A stretch of 14,805 nt of DNA from Diplocarpon mali (Eukaryota; Ascomycota; Leotiomycetes; Helotiales; Drepanopezizaceae): NCBI GenBank assembly GCA_024741835.1, contig JAENRP010000625.1:1-14805 (forward strand). Direction: 5' to 3'. Shown one piece after another: positions 1 to 7,742 of the stretch (the stretch's first letter is position 1; each line of letters starts with the position of its first letter). Made by a program: the position numbers and the translations under genes. The notes under the pieces were generated by a model that had not been told where the DNA came from, ran no database searches, and saw only the letters and a list, made by a program, of their open reading frames with translations.

Positions 1-126
1 AGGAATTGTCGGTAATAGAGGAAGGGGAGGTAGGAGATTTTATAAATACTACTTCCTTAGCTTTGCCTTTTGCCAGATCAAGTTGCAGGCTAGGCCTAGG
101 AGTTATATTAAGTGTCTTTATATAGG
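1..126 (-). pseudogene. Block A relic, 3' part beyond the copia insertion (truncated by window)
   Basis: Read on the minus strand from 126 to 1, this continues the frame of 10801-7738. The split codon is CCC, made of 7738, 126 and 125. It gives K-T-L-N-I-T-P-R-P-S-L-Q-L-D-L-A-K, which matches block B K-T-P-R-L-T-Y-K-P-G-L-R-V-R-L-D-L-A at its last motif. It runs on through a Ser/Pro/Thr-rich stretch and leaves the window at position 1 with no stop in these 126 bases. The real end of block A is therefore outside the window. Identity and function are unknown, as for the 5' part. Confidence 0.72.
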
Positions 127-131
127 GTTTC
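127..131. repeat. Target-site duplication, left copy (GTTTC)
   Basis: GTTTC lies directly before the first LTR base and is repeated exactly after the last base of the right LTR at 7738-7742. Five bases is the normal duplication length for copia integrases. The match fixes both ends of the element. Confidence 0.93.
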
Positions 132-329
132 TGTCGTGCAGAATGGGCGGAGTCTCCACTTATTCTAGAGACCCTCTATGTGACTCCTACTAAGTTATAG
201 ACTCTCCCTTTTCTTTCCGAAGTCTCCTTACTATATATATATTAGATAATAATATAATCAATTATCTTTATCTATATTAGCGAGCCTCTTAAGCGACCTA
301 ATAAAGGCCCTCTAGCCGACCGCACTATA
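132..329 (+). repeat. 5' LTR (198 bp)
   Basis: It begins TGTCG and ends ...CACTATA, where the 3' copy ends ...CACCACA, so the ancestral ends were TGT...ACA as expected for copia LTRs. It aligns with 7540-7737 over all 198 positions without a gap, with 23 differences, all transitions. Where the copies differ, this one carries the T of a lost C at ten sites, eight of them CpA, and the A of a lost G at one. The TG end is preserved here and the CA end is mutated to TA. An AT-rich run at about 232-260 could include the TATA region, but no promoter element can be named with confidence. Confidence 0.96.
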
Positions 330-534
330 GTTATAAGCCCTATGAGTACTTTAATATGCTTTCTCTTTACATATAACCAGCTAAAGGGCCCTTTGAGCTC
401 CTAACCGACTTTTCGAGTATTTATAACAACTTAAAGGACCTTTATTTTTAATTAATAAATCTCTATTTTCTAATCGAACCTTATTTGCAAACTTTATTTA
501 TATATCTAACCTTTTTCACTAGACTTTTTTTAAT
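330..534 (+). other. Element leader between 5' LTR and gag
   Basis: About 205 bp with no protein signal in the gag-pol frame, which here has stops that do not fit a coding pattern. A tRNA primer-binding site should start at about 330, where the sequence reads GTTATAAGCCCTATGAG. I cannot match this securely to an initiator-Met complement after RIP, so the primer type is left open. Confidence 0.6.
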
Positions 535-1920
535 ATATCTGACTCTTTGAGCATCTCCGAGCCTTGCCTTAATACCTCTGCCTCTTAGGTGAAGTAGTTT
601 AGTAAATATATATTCTTTGCCAAGCTCTATAATATTACCATTTTTGCCGATCTGAGACTCCTATTTAAGTCAATTATAGAGACTGAGCCTTAAGCTCCCT
701 TTATATAGGAACTTAAGGAACTGGAAACGGCTAACCTTTGCGTAGTATATGCGAGGTTGTATAAAGAGTATATAGCGACTCTATCCGAATAGATTTACGC
801 CTGCTTTCCCTTAGGAGACCTGTTAAAGGCTCCTCCTTTATAGGCTTTATATAAGGATATTAAGGATAAATATAAAATCCTAATAAAGGAGTACCATATT
901 TATAAAGAGACTTAGAAGACCTAATGCAAATACTATAAACTACTTTTAAAATAGGTCTCTAAGACTGTCGATAGAATGCTCTTAGCTTCTGCAATGGCTT
1001 AAGTATAAATCTAAGCTAAGAAGCTCTTCTCCTTAATACTTAATAGAGATACTCTTATAACTAGAACCACTACTAACGACCTATATTCTATTTTAGTAAA
1101 CTAGCAACTCTTACTCTAAGGCCTAGTATCTATTTTAAAGTGTGATATTGCGCCTTTTAATAAGGCTATTTAGTCTTAGATAAGGCTCTAGTATTATAAT
1201 ATACTATGCTAAAGTAAGACTAAGAGAACTAATACTTAGCAGTAGATCTAGGAGTAGTAGGAGGCGTACTGCTTAATAGAATAATATAGTCTTCTTAAGA
1301 TTAAAGGGAGACTAGGAGTTACTAACTTTTTAGACTCAGTTATAGTAAAGATCAATCCGAGTTAGGCGACTCGCTTAAAGGAGGAAATCATTACTAATAA
1401 GCAGATAGGAACCTTATATAAGTACGACCTAATGCAGCTAAGCCGCGCCTTAGTAGGCATTGAATCTAATAGAGCAATCGATAATAAAGGGCTAGCAGTT
1501 TTTGCTACTTAAGAGTCTTTCTTAGATACTGAAACCCCTTTGCAGGCTCTAGTAAGCAGCTCCCGAAATCGCTCCATAAGCTCTAGAAGGGAGATCAGGC
1601 CTAAGTGCCTTTGTAAAGGCTTTAAAAATCATTATTAAAAGCCTTAAGACTATCGGAAACTATTATATACTATAGATAGGCGTAAGGAAAATATAAAGGT
1701 TCTCCTCTTATAAAAAGAGGTCTTATAAATACAAAAGGCGTTAAATGCAAAAGACCAGTTTAAAGTTCTCTAAGTATAGCTTAAGGAGAATAACATTGCG
1801 ATAATAGCAATTGACAAATTCAAAGGAAAGGCTTTAGCCTTTAGAGAGGATAGTTTAGGCAAAAGGGAGAACTTACCAGTCTTTATAATAATAGATCCCT
1901 TTGCCTTTAACGCTTTTAAA
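535..1920 (+). other. gag region with degenerate zinc knuckle
   Basis: This is the N-terminal part of the polyprotein frame. It is rich in charged and Gln/Lys residues, with a helical capsid-like composition. Near its end, codons at 1606, 1612, 1630 and 1651 give C-x-C-x5-H-x6-(C), where the last Cys is now TAT (Tyr), one G-to-A change from TGT. A compact CxC...H...C knuckle of this kind closes many fungal copia gags and binds the element's RNA. Capsid homology is judged from position and knuckle, not from strong sequence identity. The boundary with protease is approximate. Confidence 0.75.
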
Positions 1921-1929
1921 GAATCGTTT

Positions 1930-2180
1930 AATATCTACTACCTCTTTAAGCTAGAACGCCACCCGCTCTCTTTAAGTACGCTCCTTAATAATTACGCAGC
2001 TACTTATATTATTAATTCAAAGGATTTACTTATCGCAGGCACCTTTAAGCCTTTTGGCGACTTATAGTAATGTATTAAAGTAGGTACCTTAAGACTCTTA
2101 ATTATTAGAAGAGGTAATAGATATATAGTAGACTCTCTTCTATAGCGTGACGGCTCTCTTATAAGGATGATGCTGCGCAA
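1930..2180 (+). other. Aspartic protease remnant
   Basis: Codons 1984-2010 read L-N-N-Y-A-A-T-Y-I, followed by I-N-S-K-D-L. This matches the copia protease core D-x-G-A-x-x-H-I-V-N with the catalytic Asp changed to Asn (1987), the following Gly/Cys codon to TAC, and His to Tyr; each is one transition. Downstream, G-x-F-x-P-x-G-D and a G-R-G-T-like stretch fit the flap region. The enzyme would have cleaved the polyprotein. It is inactive as written because the active-site Asp is missing. Confidence 0.78.
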
Positions 2181-2479
2181 TATTACTATTATAAAGGAGT
2201 TTACTATTAATATTATCTTAAAGAGGCTTTTTGCGGATAAGGGTTTTTAGTACTCTAGGGTAGACCTTACTTTACGCTCTAGGAGTATTGAAGACTCTAT
2301 AAAGCGAGCTTAGTTAGAGCGTTACTATAATCTCGTTTTCTTTAAATATAAGCCTATTAACTATTTAGATCTTTTAAATATGCTTTAATATAACTTCTTT
2401 GCCTTAATAGTATTCCCTATAGCTAAGACGACGCTTTATAATAGGTTTTAATCTAGCTATGCACCTACTAGGGTATAGG

Positions 2480-3480
2480 ATAATAATACGTATACTTAGT
2501 ACCTTCGCGCTGGCCACTTAAGCGCAAAGGCTTTCTAAGCGCTAGTTAAGTATACTAAGGGAGTGAAGATCAAGGGAATATAAAGGCTGGAGTGCCTTAT
2601 ATGCGTAGTAGCATTTGCTAGGCAAGTTATTTCTTATGCTACCTTTGAGAACCGATCTCTAAGGCCCTTCTTTAGGATCTCCTAGGATCTCTTTAACTTT
2701 TTAAACAACTTATATAATAGTTGCTTATAGGTTCTTTTAATTAAGGATAAGTATAGCGGTATACTTTAGACATTCCTATTAAGATCAAAGGGTAAAGATA
2801 TAGTTATAAAGGTCCTTTAGGCTTTTGAAGTATAGGTAAAACGCTAATATAGGCTTTTAATTTACAAGATTAGGCAAGATAATAATACTTTAGTGATCTC
2901 TTTAAAGGAAGACTCTCTTATAAAGTACTAGAGATAGGTAAAAGAGGAGGGAATTGATTTAGAGCTTACTCTTGCCTATATATACCAACTTAATAAAGGC
3001 ATAGAGCAAGTAGGAAGGGAGTTGATTGAATACTTTATTAAAATAAGGATCTACGCTAGACTTCTAGTAAGCCTTTGGCTAGAGGTTGTAAAGGCTGCTA
3101 TATACCTTTATAATATCTCCCTACTTGCTAGGAAGAAGATGATCTTATTAAGCGAGGCTCTTTATAATTAGTTTAAGTAGTATTTTCGATTTTATAAGCC
3201 GCTGCTTATTAAGCAGATAATAGCAAGCTTAAAGCCTAACTAGAGTCGCATTTATATATATAGCGCTTGCGTATACCTTTTAATTAAAGAAAGGGAGGCA
3301 GGGAGGGATTGCTGAACTTTTAAAATTGAATTATAAAGGCACTTAGGTTACTTAGTTAGATATATTACCTTTAATATTTATAGAATCTGGGTTCTTATAC
3401 TCTAGCGAGTAATAATGACTTATAATATCGAATTCGATAAGTCCCTCTTCTATAGTCTAAAAGCTGAGTATGCAAACCCT
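2480..3480 (+). other. Integrase remnant (HHCC and DDE core)
   Basis: The zinc-binding motif is clear: a former His at 2500 (now TAC), His at 2515 in A-G-H-L, and Cys codons at 2593 and 2602 (C-x-x-C). The catalytic core follows with Asp at 2686 (D-L-F), Asp at 2878 in I-R-Q-D-N, and Glu at 3004 in G-I-E-Q-x-G-R-E, about 42 residues after the second Asp. Further on come the copia features S-L-W-x-E, then a G-Y-L-V-like stretch at about 3345-3360 and R-V-I-x-T-x-x-x-E-F-D. The three acidic residues survive, so the domain is killed by stops rather than by active-site loss. Confidence 0.9.
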
Positions 3481-4590
3481 ATATTGCGCTAAGAACTTAA
3501 GATAACCCTTTAATTGATCGAAGAGGGAGAGGGAGCTTAAGATGCTAAGTTTAAAAGCATTTTTAAGGAATCAGAGCTTATCGCAAGGCCGAATGCAATT
3601 GCCGCGGAAGAAGCTGCTATATAAGAAGAGCCTATATTATAGACCGATGCTACTCTATAGCCTTTAACTAATAATATAGAAGGCCTTAACTTAAATCCAA
3701 ATTCTTTAAGAGACCTACTTAGAAACTTAAAGGTAGAAGCAAGCGAATTAGAAGCCACTTTGCCAGTCTTTAAGAAGGTAAATAGCGACTAAAGCTTAGG
3801 GGTGATAATTCCCTATAGAGGCCCTATTAAAGAAGGAACTATAGACGACTTTAAGGGAGTCTTTAAAAACGAGTTTTATAAGGCGATCGGCAGATCTTTA
3901 GCTGCTATTCTATATAGGAATAGAGATGGCTTAAAGGCTTTAAGATAAAGTCTTTAGTTATAAAGGTAGGCCTTAGTAAACTCTAGTAAAAGGCTAGAGG
4001 TACTACTGCCAAGATCTGGGAGGAGCTTTAATAGTCTTATAAGAAGCGACTTAGTAAAAGGAGTAAGCCTTAATAATATAATACCTTAAGTTGTAATACT
4101 AGCTTAAAGACTATAGGCTTAAGAGATAAAGCTACTTAGACTTTTAAAGGAACCTTTAGCAATAATAAAAATAGAAGAGGAGACCTATAGAGAAAAGCGT
4201 AAGGAGGAACTCCCTCTTCTTAAGTAAAAGAAGATAAGACACTTAAGCGTTAAGTAATAAGAGACTTCAAAAGTATATGCTACTACTTTAAAGCATATAC
4301 TCTCTTAAAGCAATATTGATTTACCTTGCTCCTTATATATATAGGAGTTTGTATCAACCTTTTAAGCAAACGAATAGATAAGGGAGGATAGGAAGGACTA
4401 TTTGATAGTTTATATAATTATTAAAGCTATAGTTGATAGTTAGGCAAAGGATAGAGCGCAGTCTCCTAACTGCCTATAGTACTAAGGCTCTCTACTAAAG
4501 CCTTTGAAAGGATAGCTGGACTTAGAGAAGTACCCTTTTAGCGAATGATTTAAGGAAGGAGGGCGCTAGGAGATTAGGAATTTAGAATCT
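3481..4590 (+). other. Variable linker between integrase and reverse transcriptase
   Basis: The gag-pol frame continues with acidic and Lys-rich, poorly conserved sequence, as is usual between the copia integrase and reverse transcriptase. No frameshift is visible. The segment includes P-x-x-E-A clusters around 3590-3660 and a basic stretch around 3900-4260. It has no separate function that I can name. Confidence 0.7.
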
Positions 4591-5460
4591 CGGAGTTGCT
4601 AGAGAATTATACAGAAGGATTACTTAAAGCCTTTGCTAATACTATTAAAATAGGTTTTTACCTATAAGGTTAATAGCTCTAGCGAGCTTCTAAAGTGCTG
4701 ATTATAGCTAATTGTATAAGGGGATCTCTAAGATAAAGCTTTAATTTTCTCAACTTATATAGCTACGCTTGTAGTAAGGTCTTTTAGAGTACTAATAGCG
4801 CTTATTATATACTTTAATATGGAAGTAAAGTAGTTCGATATTATTAACGTATTCGTTAATGCTTTTAAAGACCTAAGGAGTGCTTTAGTTATATACTTCC
4901 TATTAGATGGCTTTAAGCGCCTTAGTATAGTAGTAGAACTGGACCGCGCGCTTTATAGGCTAAAAGACTCTCTAGTGCTATAGTATAAGAACTTTGTAAG
5001 AATGCTTAAGGGCCTTTAACTTAAGCTACTAGGCAAGGAGCCTTATATTTTTATAATAAAGGATCGCATAGTCTTTATAGCATTTTATATTAATAATATT
5101 TAAGTATTATATAAGGCCTTTAACTTAAATTAGGCGACTTATCTAATTGAAGACCTAAAGAAGGTATATAAGCTTACTATTATAGGAGATATCTCCTAAT
5201 TCCTTAAAGTAAGGATTATTTAGGATAAGAAGGCAAAGAGGATCTCCTTAGTTTATAATACTTATATTAAGAAGATCGCTTAAAAGTTTAGAGCTAATAT
5301 AGGGAAAGTGCTTAATACTCTATTACTAAAGAAGGAGTTTGTTAAGAACTTAGGGTAAGCTTCCTTAGAAAAGGTAAAGGAGTACTAAGAGAAAATAGGC
5401 TCTATTCTCTATATAGCAATTATAATACGCTTAGATATTGCATTTGCAGCCTCCTAACTA
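4591..5460 (+). other. Reverse transcriptase remnant, YVDD decayed to YINN
   Basis: The order of copia motifs is complete: F-T-Y-K with L-L-K-C from about 4651, A-T-L-V-x-R-S-F-R-V (about 4764-4795), F-D-I-I-N-V-F-V-N-A-F starting at 4834 with the first catalytic Asp at 4837, L-D-R-A-L-Y-x-L-K-D-S, then the polymerase core at 5086-5097. The core reads Y-I-N-N where the family has Y-V-D-D. Each Asp-to-Asn change needs one G-to-A transition. The segment closes with G-S-I-L-Y-I-A and R-L-D-I-A-F-A (5398-5445), matching the copia G-S-L-L-Y-L ... T-R-P-D-I-x-F-A block. Confidence 0.95.
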
Positions 5461-6045
5461 TCTTTCTTCTTAATTAATCCAAGCTTTAAGCATCTCTTAA
5501 CTGCGGACTAGACGCTTTAATACTTATATAGTACGCGCTTCTTAAGAATTGCCTATAGCTTTAAGGCTAGGGAATACTAATTGGTTATGTCTTTAAATGC
5601 TTCTTTTAAAGATGATTAAGAGACTCGCAGATCCTCTTAAAGATATATCTTCTTTTTATTTAAAGGACCGATTATTTAGAAAGCGAATCGCCAAGCGACT
5701 ATTACACTCTCTTCTACTAAAGTAGAACTCTATAGTATGGTTTCTATTGCAAAGGAGATAATAGCTATAAAATGCCTCTTTAAGGAGATTCGCATAGACT
5801 CCCTCTTTAAATGGAATATATATTACAATAACTAATAGACGATTTGGCTAATTATTATAGAAAACGAGAAGATTAAGATAAGCCTTTAATATATCGAAAT
5901 TAGTAATATATAAATCCATTAAGAGTACTAGAGAGGAAGCTTTTAGATAATCTACCTCCTTATTAAAGAGATATATATAAATAGGCTTACTAAGAACCTA
6001 GACCGCTAGAAGTTTAAGAGCTTTATTCATTTATTAAACCTTTAA
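5461..6045 (+). other. RNase H remnant and polyprotein C-terminus
   Basis: Recognisable copia RNase H blocks follow one another: A-D-x-T-L-x-Y-L-Y (near 5505), A-S-F-K-D-D then E-T-R-R-S-S (5599-5637), G-Y-I-F-F-L-like, L-S-S-T-K-V-E-L-Y (5707-5733, where the family has S-T-E-A-E-Y), A-K-E-I, then L-T-K-N-L-D-R-x-K-F near the end. The Glu in S-T-E-A has become Lys (5719), again a G-to-A change. The domain would degrade the RNA strand during cDNA synthesis. The frame ends at TAA 6043 or 6052, after L-L-N-L. Confidence 0.93.
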
Positions 6046-6316
6046 AGCTTTTAAATAATCATTTAGCAACTCGCACTTGCTAGTAAGTAGTCACTTATTA
6101 TTAAAAGACTTATACTTATAAGCTCTTACTCTCTTATAGTTACATTTATTTGTTTTCTCTTATAAAGCGTACTATAAAAGCTCTCCTTTTTTAAAAATAT
6201 AAGATAGGTAACGTTCTTAAGCTGCTATTATAAAGCGCGACCCTTTCTTAAATCCTTTTAACTAACGCTAGGAGCCGCGAAGCTATAGCTATAAGCTCTA
6301 TATAAATCTCCTCTTA

Positions 6317-6709
6317 AGAGAGGCCTAGAGGCATTCCCTTGGCCAAAGGCCTGCTGGCGAATATACTAGCAATAGCAGGGGCGAAGGCAAGGGGTGCGGC
6401 AGGGGCGATAAGGGCGAGGATAGCAAGGGCGGTAGCAATAGCATAAGCGGCGATAGTAGGGGTAGGGATAGAGGAGACAAAGGGAGATACTATAGTAGTA
6501 GCTGCAATAGTAGTAGCAGATAGGATAGGAGCAGCAGCAGCGATAGTAGGGGCGAATAGGTCTAAGCCGAAGGGCCTAGGAGCGAATAGGAATAGTATGC
6601 TAAGAGCAAGGGAGGCAGCAATACTACTACTCGTAGGAGTAGCAGGCCCTCCTAATACTAGGGTCCGATCGCTCCTATCTTTTAAAATCAGCTTAGAACT
6701 TAATAAGAT
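6317..6709 (-). other. Antisense stop-free stretch, Ala/Pro-rich (doubtful gene)
   Basis: In minus frame 1 there is no stop from 6709 down to TAA at 6316-6314, giving 131 codons. The only ATG is near the end. The translation is hydrophobic and low-complexity, with runs such as T-I-A-A-A-A-P-I and A-I-A-T-A-L-A-I-L-A-L-I-A-P-A-A-P. It is the longest open stretch I noticed in a window otherwise dense with stops. It could be the relic of an Ala/Pro-rich gene captured by the element or a by-product of the repeat composition. I favour composition, with low confidence either way. Confidence 0.25.
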
Positions 6710-6945
6710 TTAATAAACGTACTATAGAAGCTTTAGAGCGCACCCTTTACTACATTAAGCAGTAGTACTACCTCCTCCTTAAAGGCGCCGCAGGCGCGGG
6801 CCGATATAATAGCCTCTTAAGAGGCGAGGAAAGGTCTGCTAGCCTATTAGCAGCTATTGCTTAGCACTATATAATAAACGCAACGCGCACTAAAGGTACT
6901 ATTAAAGCATTAATAATCGAGATTGCTAGTACTCTTATATATAAT

Positions 6946-6965
6946 ATAACGCACGCATGCGTTAT
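6946..6965. repeat. Perfect 8-bp stem hairpin
   Basis: ATAACGCA and TGCGTTAT flank a 4-base loop (CGCA). It lies in the element's 3' spacer and contains the palindrome GCATGC. It is not next to any reading frame end, so a terminator role is not indicated. Confidence 0.5.
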
Positions 6966-7530
6966 CGCGCTCTATTATAGGCTTAGGCATATAGCGCGTA
7001 ATAGGGACAGGGCTCTTAAGTAGCAGCAGCGGCAATAGGAGCGGCGGTAGTAGCAAGGGCGACGGCAGCAGCGGCTTATTGCCTAGCAGGCGCTAGGACG
7101 ATCGCGCCAAAGTTATAGCTCTTAAAAGAGCGCTAGCAACCTAGCGCAAAGTTAGTATAACGCAGGGTATAAGGACTCTAAGGGTCTTACTTTGCAAGGG
7201 CGGCCGAGGCTATAATAAGCAGGAGTTCCTTCTATATTTAAAAATTATTAGTATAAAGATGATATTTTTAAATAATAAAAGAGGGTTATTTTTAAAAGAA
7301 GGGAAGGAGAACCTTTATAATAGAAATACTTTATAGGAAGCTTAATAGAGTATTAGCGTAGAATTGCGAAGATTCTTAAGCGCGCTTATTGCCTATAGCA
7401 ACCCTTCTTATTCTAAAAGAAACGACCTTTAAAAGGGTAGTACGTAAGATAGAGCCTCTTTTCCTTATAACTGCCATTCTTTCTTTTATTTTATCTATAT
7501 AGCTAAGCGATTCTAAGAGCATCGCCTAAC

Positions 7531-7539
7531 TAAGGGGTA
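7531..7539 (+). promoter_or_regulatory. Candidate polypurine tract for plus-strand priming
   Basis: TAAGGGGTA directly precedes the first base of the 3' LTR. A short G-rich purine run at exactly this place is the standard plus-strand primer site of LTR elements. The run is short and probably altered by mutation. Confidence 0.55.
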
Positions 7540-7737
7540 TATTATATAAAATAGGCAGAGTCTCCACTTATTCTAAAGACCCTCTATATAACTCCTGCTA
7601 AGTCATAGACTCTCCCTTTTCTTTCCGAAGTCTCCTTACCATATATATACTAGATAATAATACAATCAATCATCTTCATCTATATTAGCAAGCCTCCTAA
7701 GCGACCTAATAAAGGCCCTCCAGCCGACCGCACCACA
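7540..7737 (+). repeat. 3' LTR (198 bp)
   Basis: It is collinear with 132-329 without gaps. Its first 20 bases are heavily decayed (TATTATATAAAATAGG against TGTCGTGCAGAATGGG) by G-to-A and C-to-T only, while its end CACCACA is better preserved than in the 5' copy. Counting the derived base at each difference, this copy has ten G-to-A and two C-to-T changes. The 5' copy shows the opposite balance, so the two LTRs were mutated mainly on opposite strands. Confidence 0.96.
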
Positions 7738-7742
7738 GTTTC
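7738..7742. repeat. Target-site duplication, right copy (GTTTC)
   Basis: Exact repeat of 127-131. The base at 7738 also belongs to a codon of block A that the element split. Confidence 0.93.

Larger units (their letters stand above)
535..6045 (+). pseudogene. gag-pol: copia gag-pol polyprotein pseudogene
   Basis: A single plus-strand frame (first codon bases at positions equal to 1 mod 3) carries gag, protease, integrase, reverse transcriptase and RNase H in copia order across about 5.5 kb, or roughly 1,837 codons. I found no point where the frame must shift. It is broken only by dozens of TAA/TAG and a few TGA codons, nearly all at family Gln, Trp or Arg positions. The proposed start is ATA at 535, read as a decayed ATG followed by S-D-S; this is a guess, since no ATG fits better. 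The natural end is TAA at 6043 or 6052, after the RNase H tail. A single fused gag-pol frame is normal for copia elements. The protein would have made the virus-like particle and copied and integrated the element. Confidence 0.95.
6046..7530 (+). other. Long 3' spacer of the element, GC-richer low-complexity core
   Basis: About 1.5 kb between the end of pol and the 3' LTR with no recognisable plus-strand protein. Two purine-biased tracts built from GGC, AGC, GAT and AGT-like triplets lie at about 6355-6640 and 7021-7075. Short palindromes recur: CTCTTAAGAG at 6311-6320, GCCTCTTAAGAGGC at 6812-6825, and the hairpin GCTCTT-AA-AAGAGC at 7118-7131. On the minus strand, 6317-6709 is free of stops (131 codons, Ala/Pro/Thr/Ile-rich), and the 7021-7075 tract is Ala-rich in the same frame. 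It is more G+C-rich than the rest of the window, probably because it held fewer CpA sites to mutate. The origin is unknown: element sequence, captured host DNA or an expanded repeat. Confidence 0.6.
132..7737 (+). mobile_element. Full-length Ty1/copia LTR retrotransposon, RIP-inactivated
   Basis: Two direct 198-bp LTRs enclose a gag-pol reading frame in the copia order (integrase before reverse transcriptase), and a 5-bp duplication GTTTC flanks the element. At 7,606 bp it is longer than the usual copia length of about 5 kb. The extra length comes from a long gag-pol frame and a 1.5 kb spacer before the 3' LTR. The element cannot move by itself: the polyprotein frame has dozens of stops, and the reverse transcriptase active site has lost both aspartates. 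It is inserted in a minus-strand relic gene (block A), whose two halves lie on either side. Confidence 0.97.

Noticed and set aside
80..110. Plus-strand reading of the motif (C-R-L-G-L-G) here and at 8513-8536
   Set aside because: The core GGCCTAGGCC is nearly palindromic and so resembles the motif on both strands. Frame continuity and alignment to block B support the minus strand only.
3537..3758. Minus-strand open frame of 73 codons beginning with ATG
   Set aside because: It lies wholly inside the copia linker between integrase and reverse transcriptase, antisense to the polyprotein frame. It has no family resemblance and is best seen as a shadow.
132..7737. Dating the insertion from LTR divergence
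   Set aside because: All differences are RIP-type transitions, so divergence reflects a mutational process rather than time.
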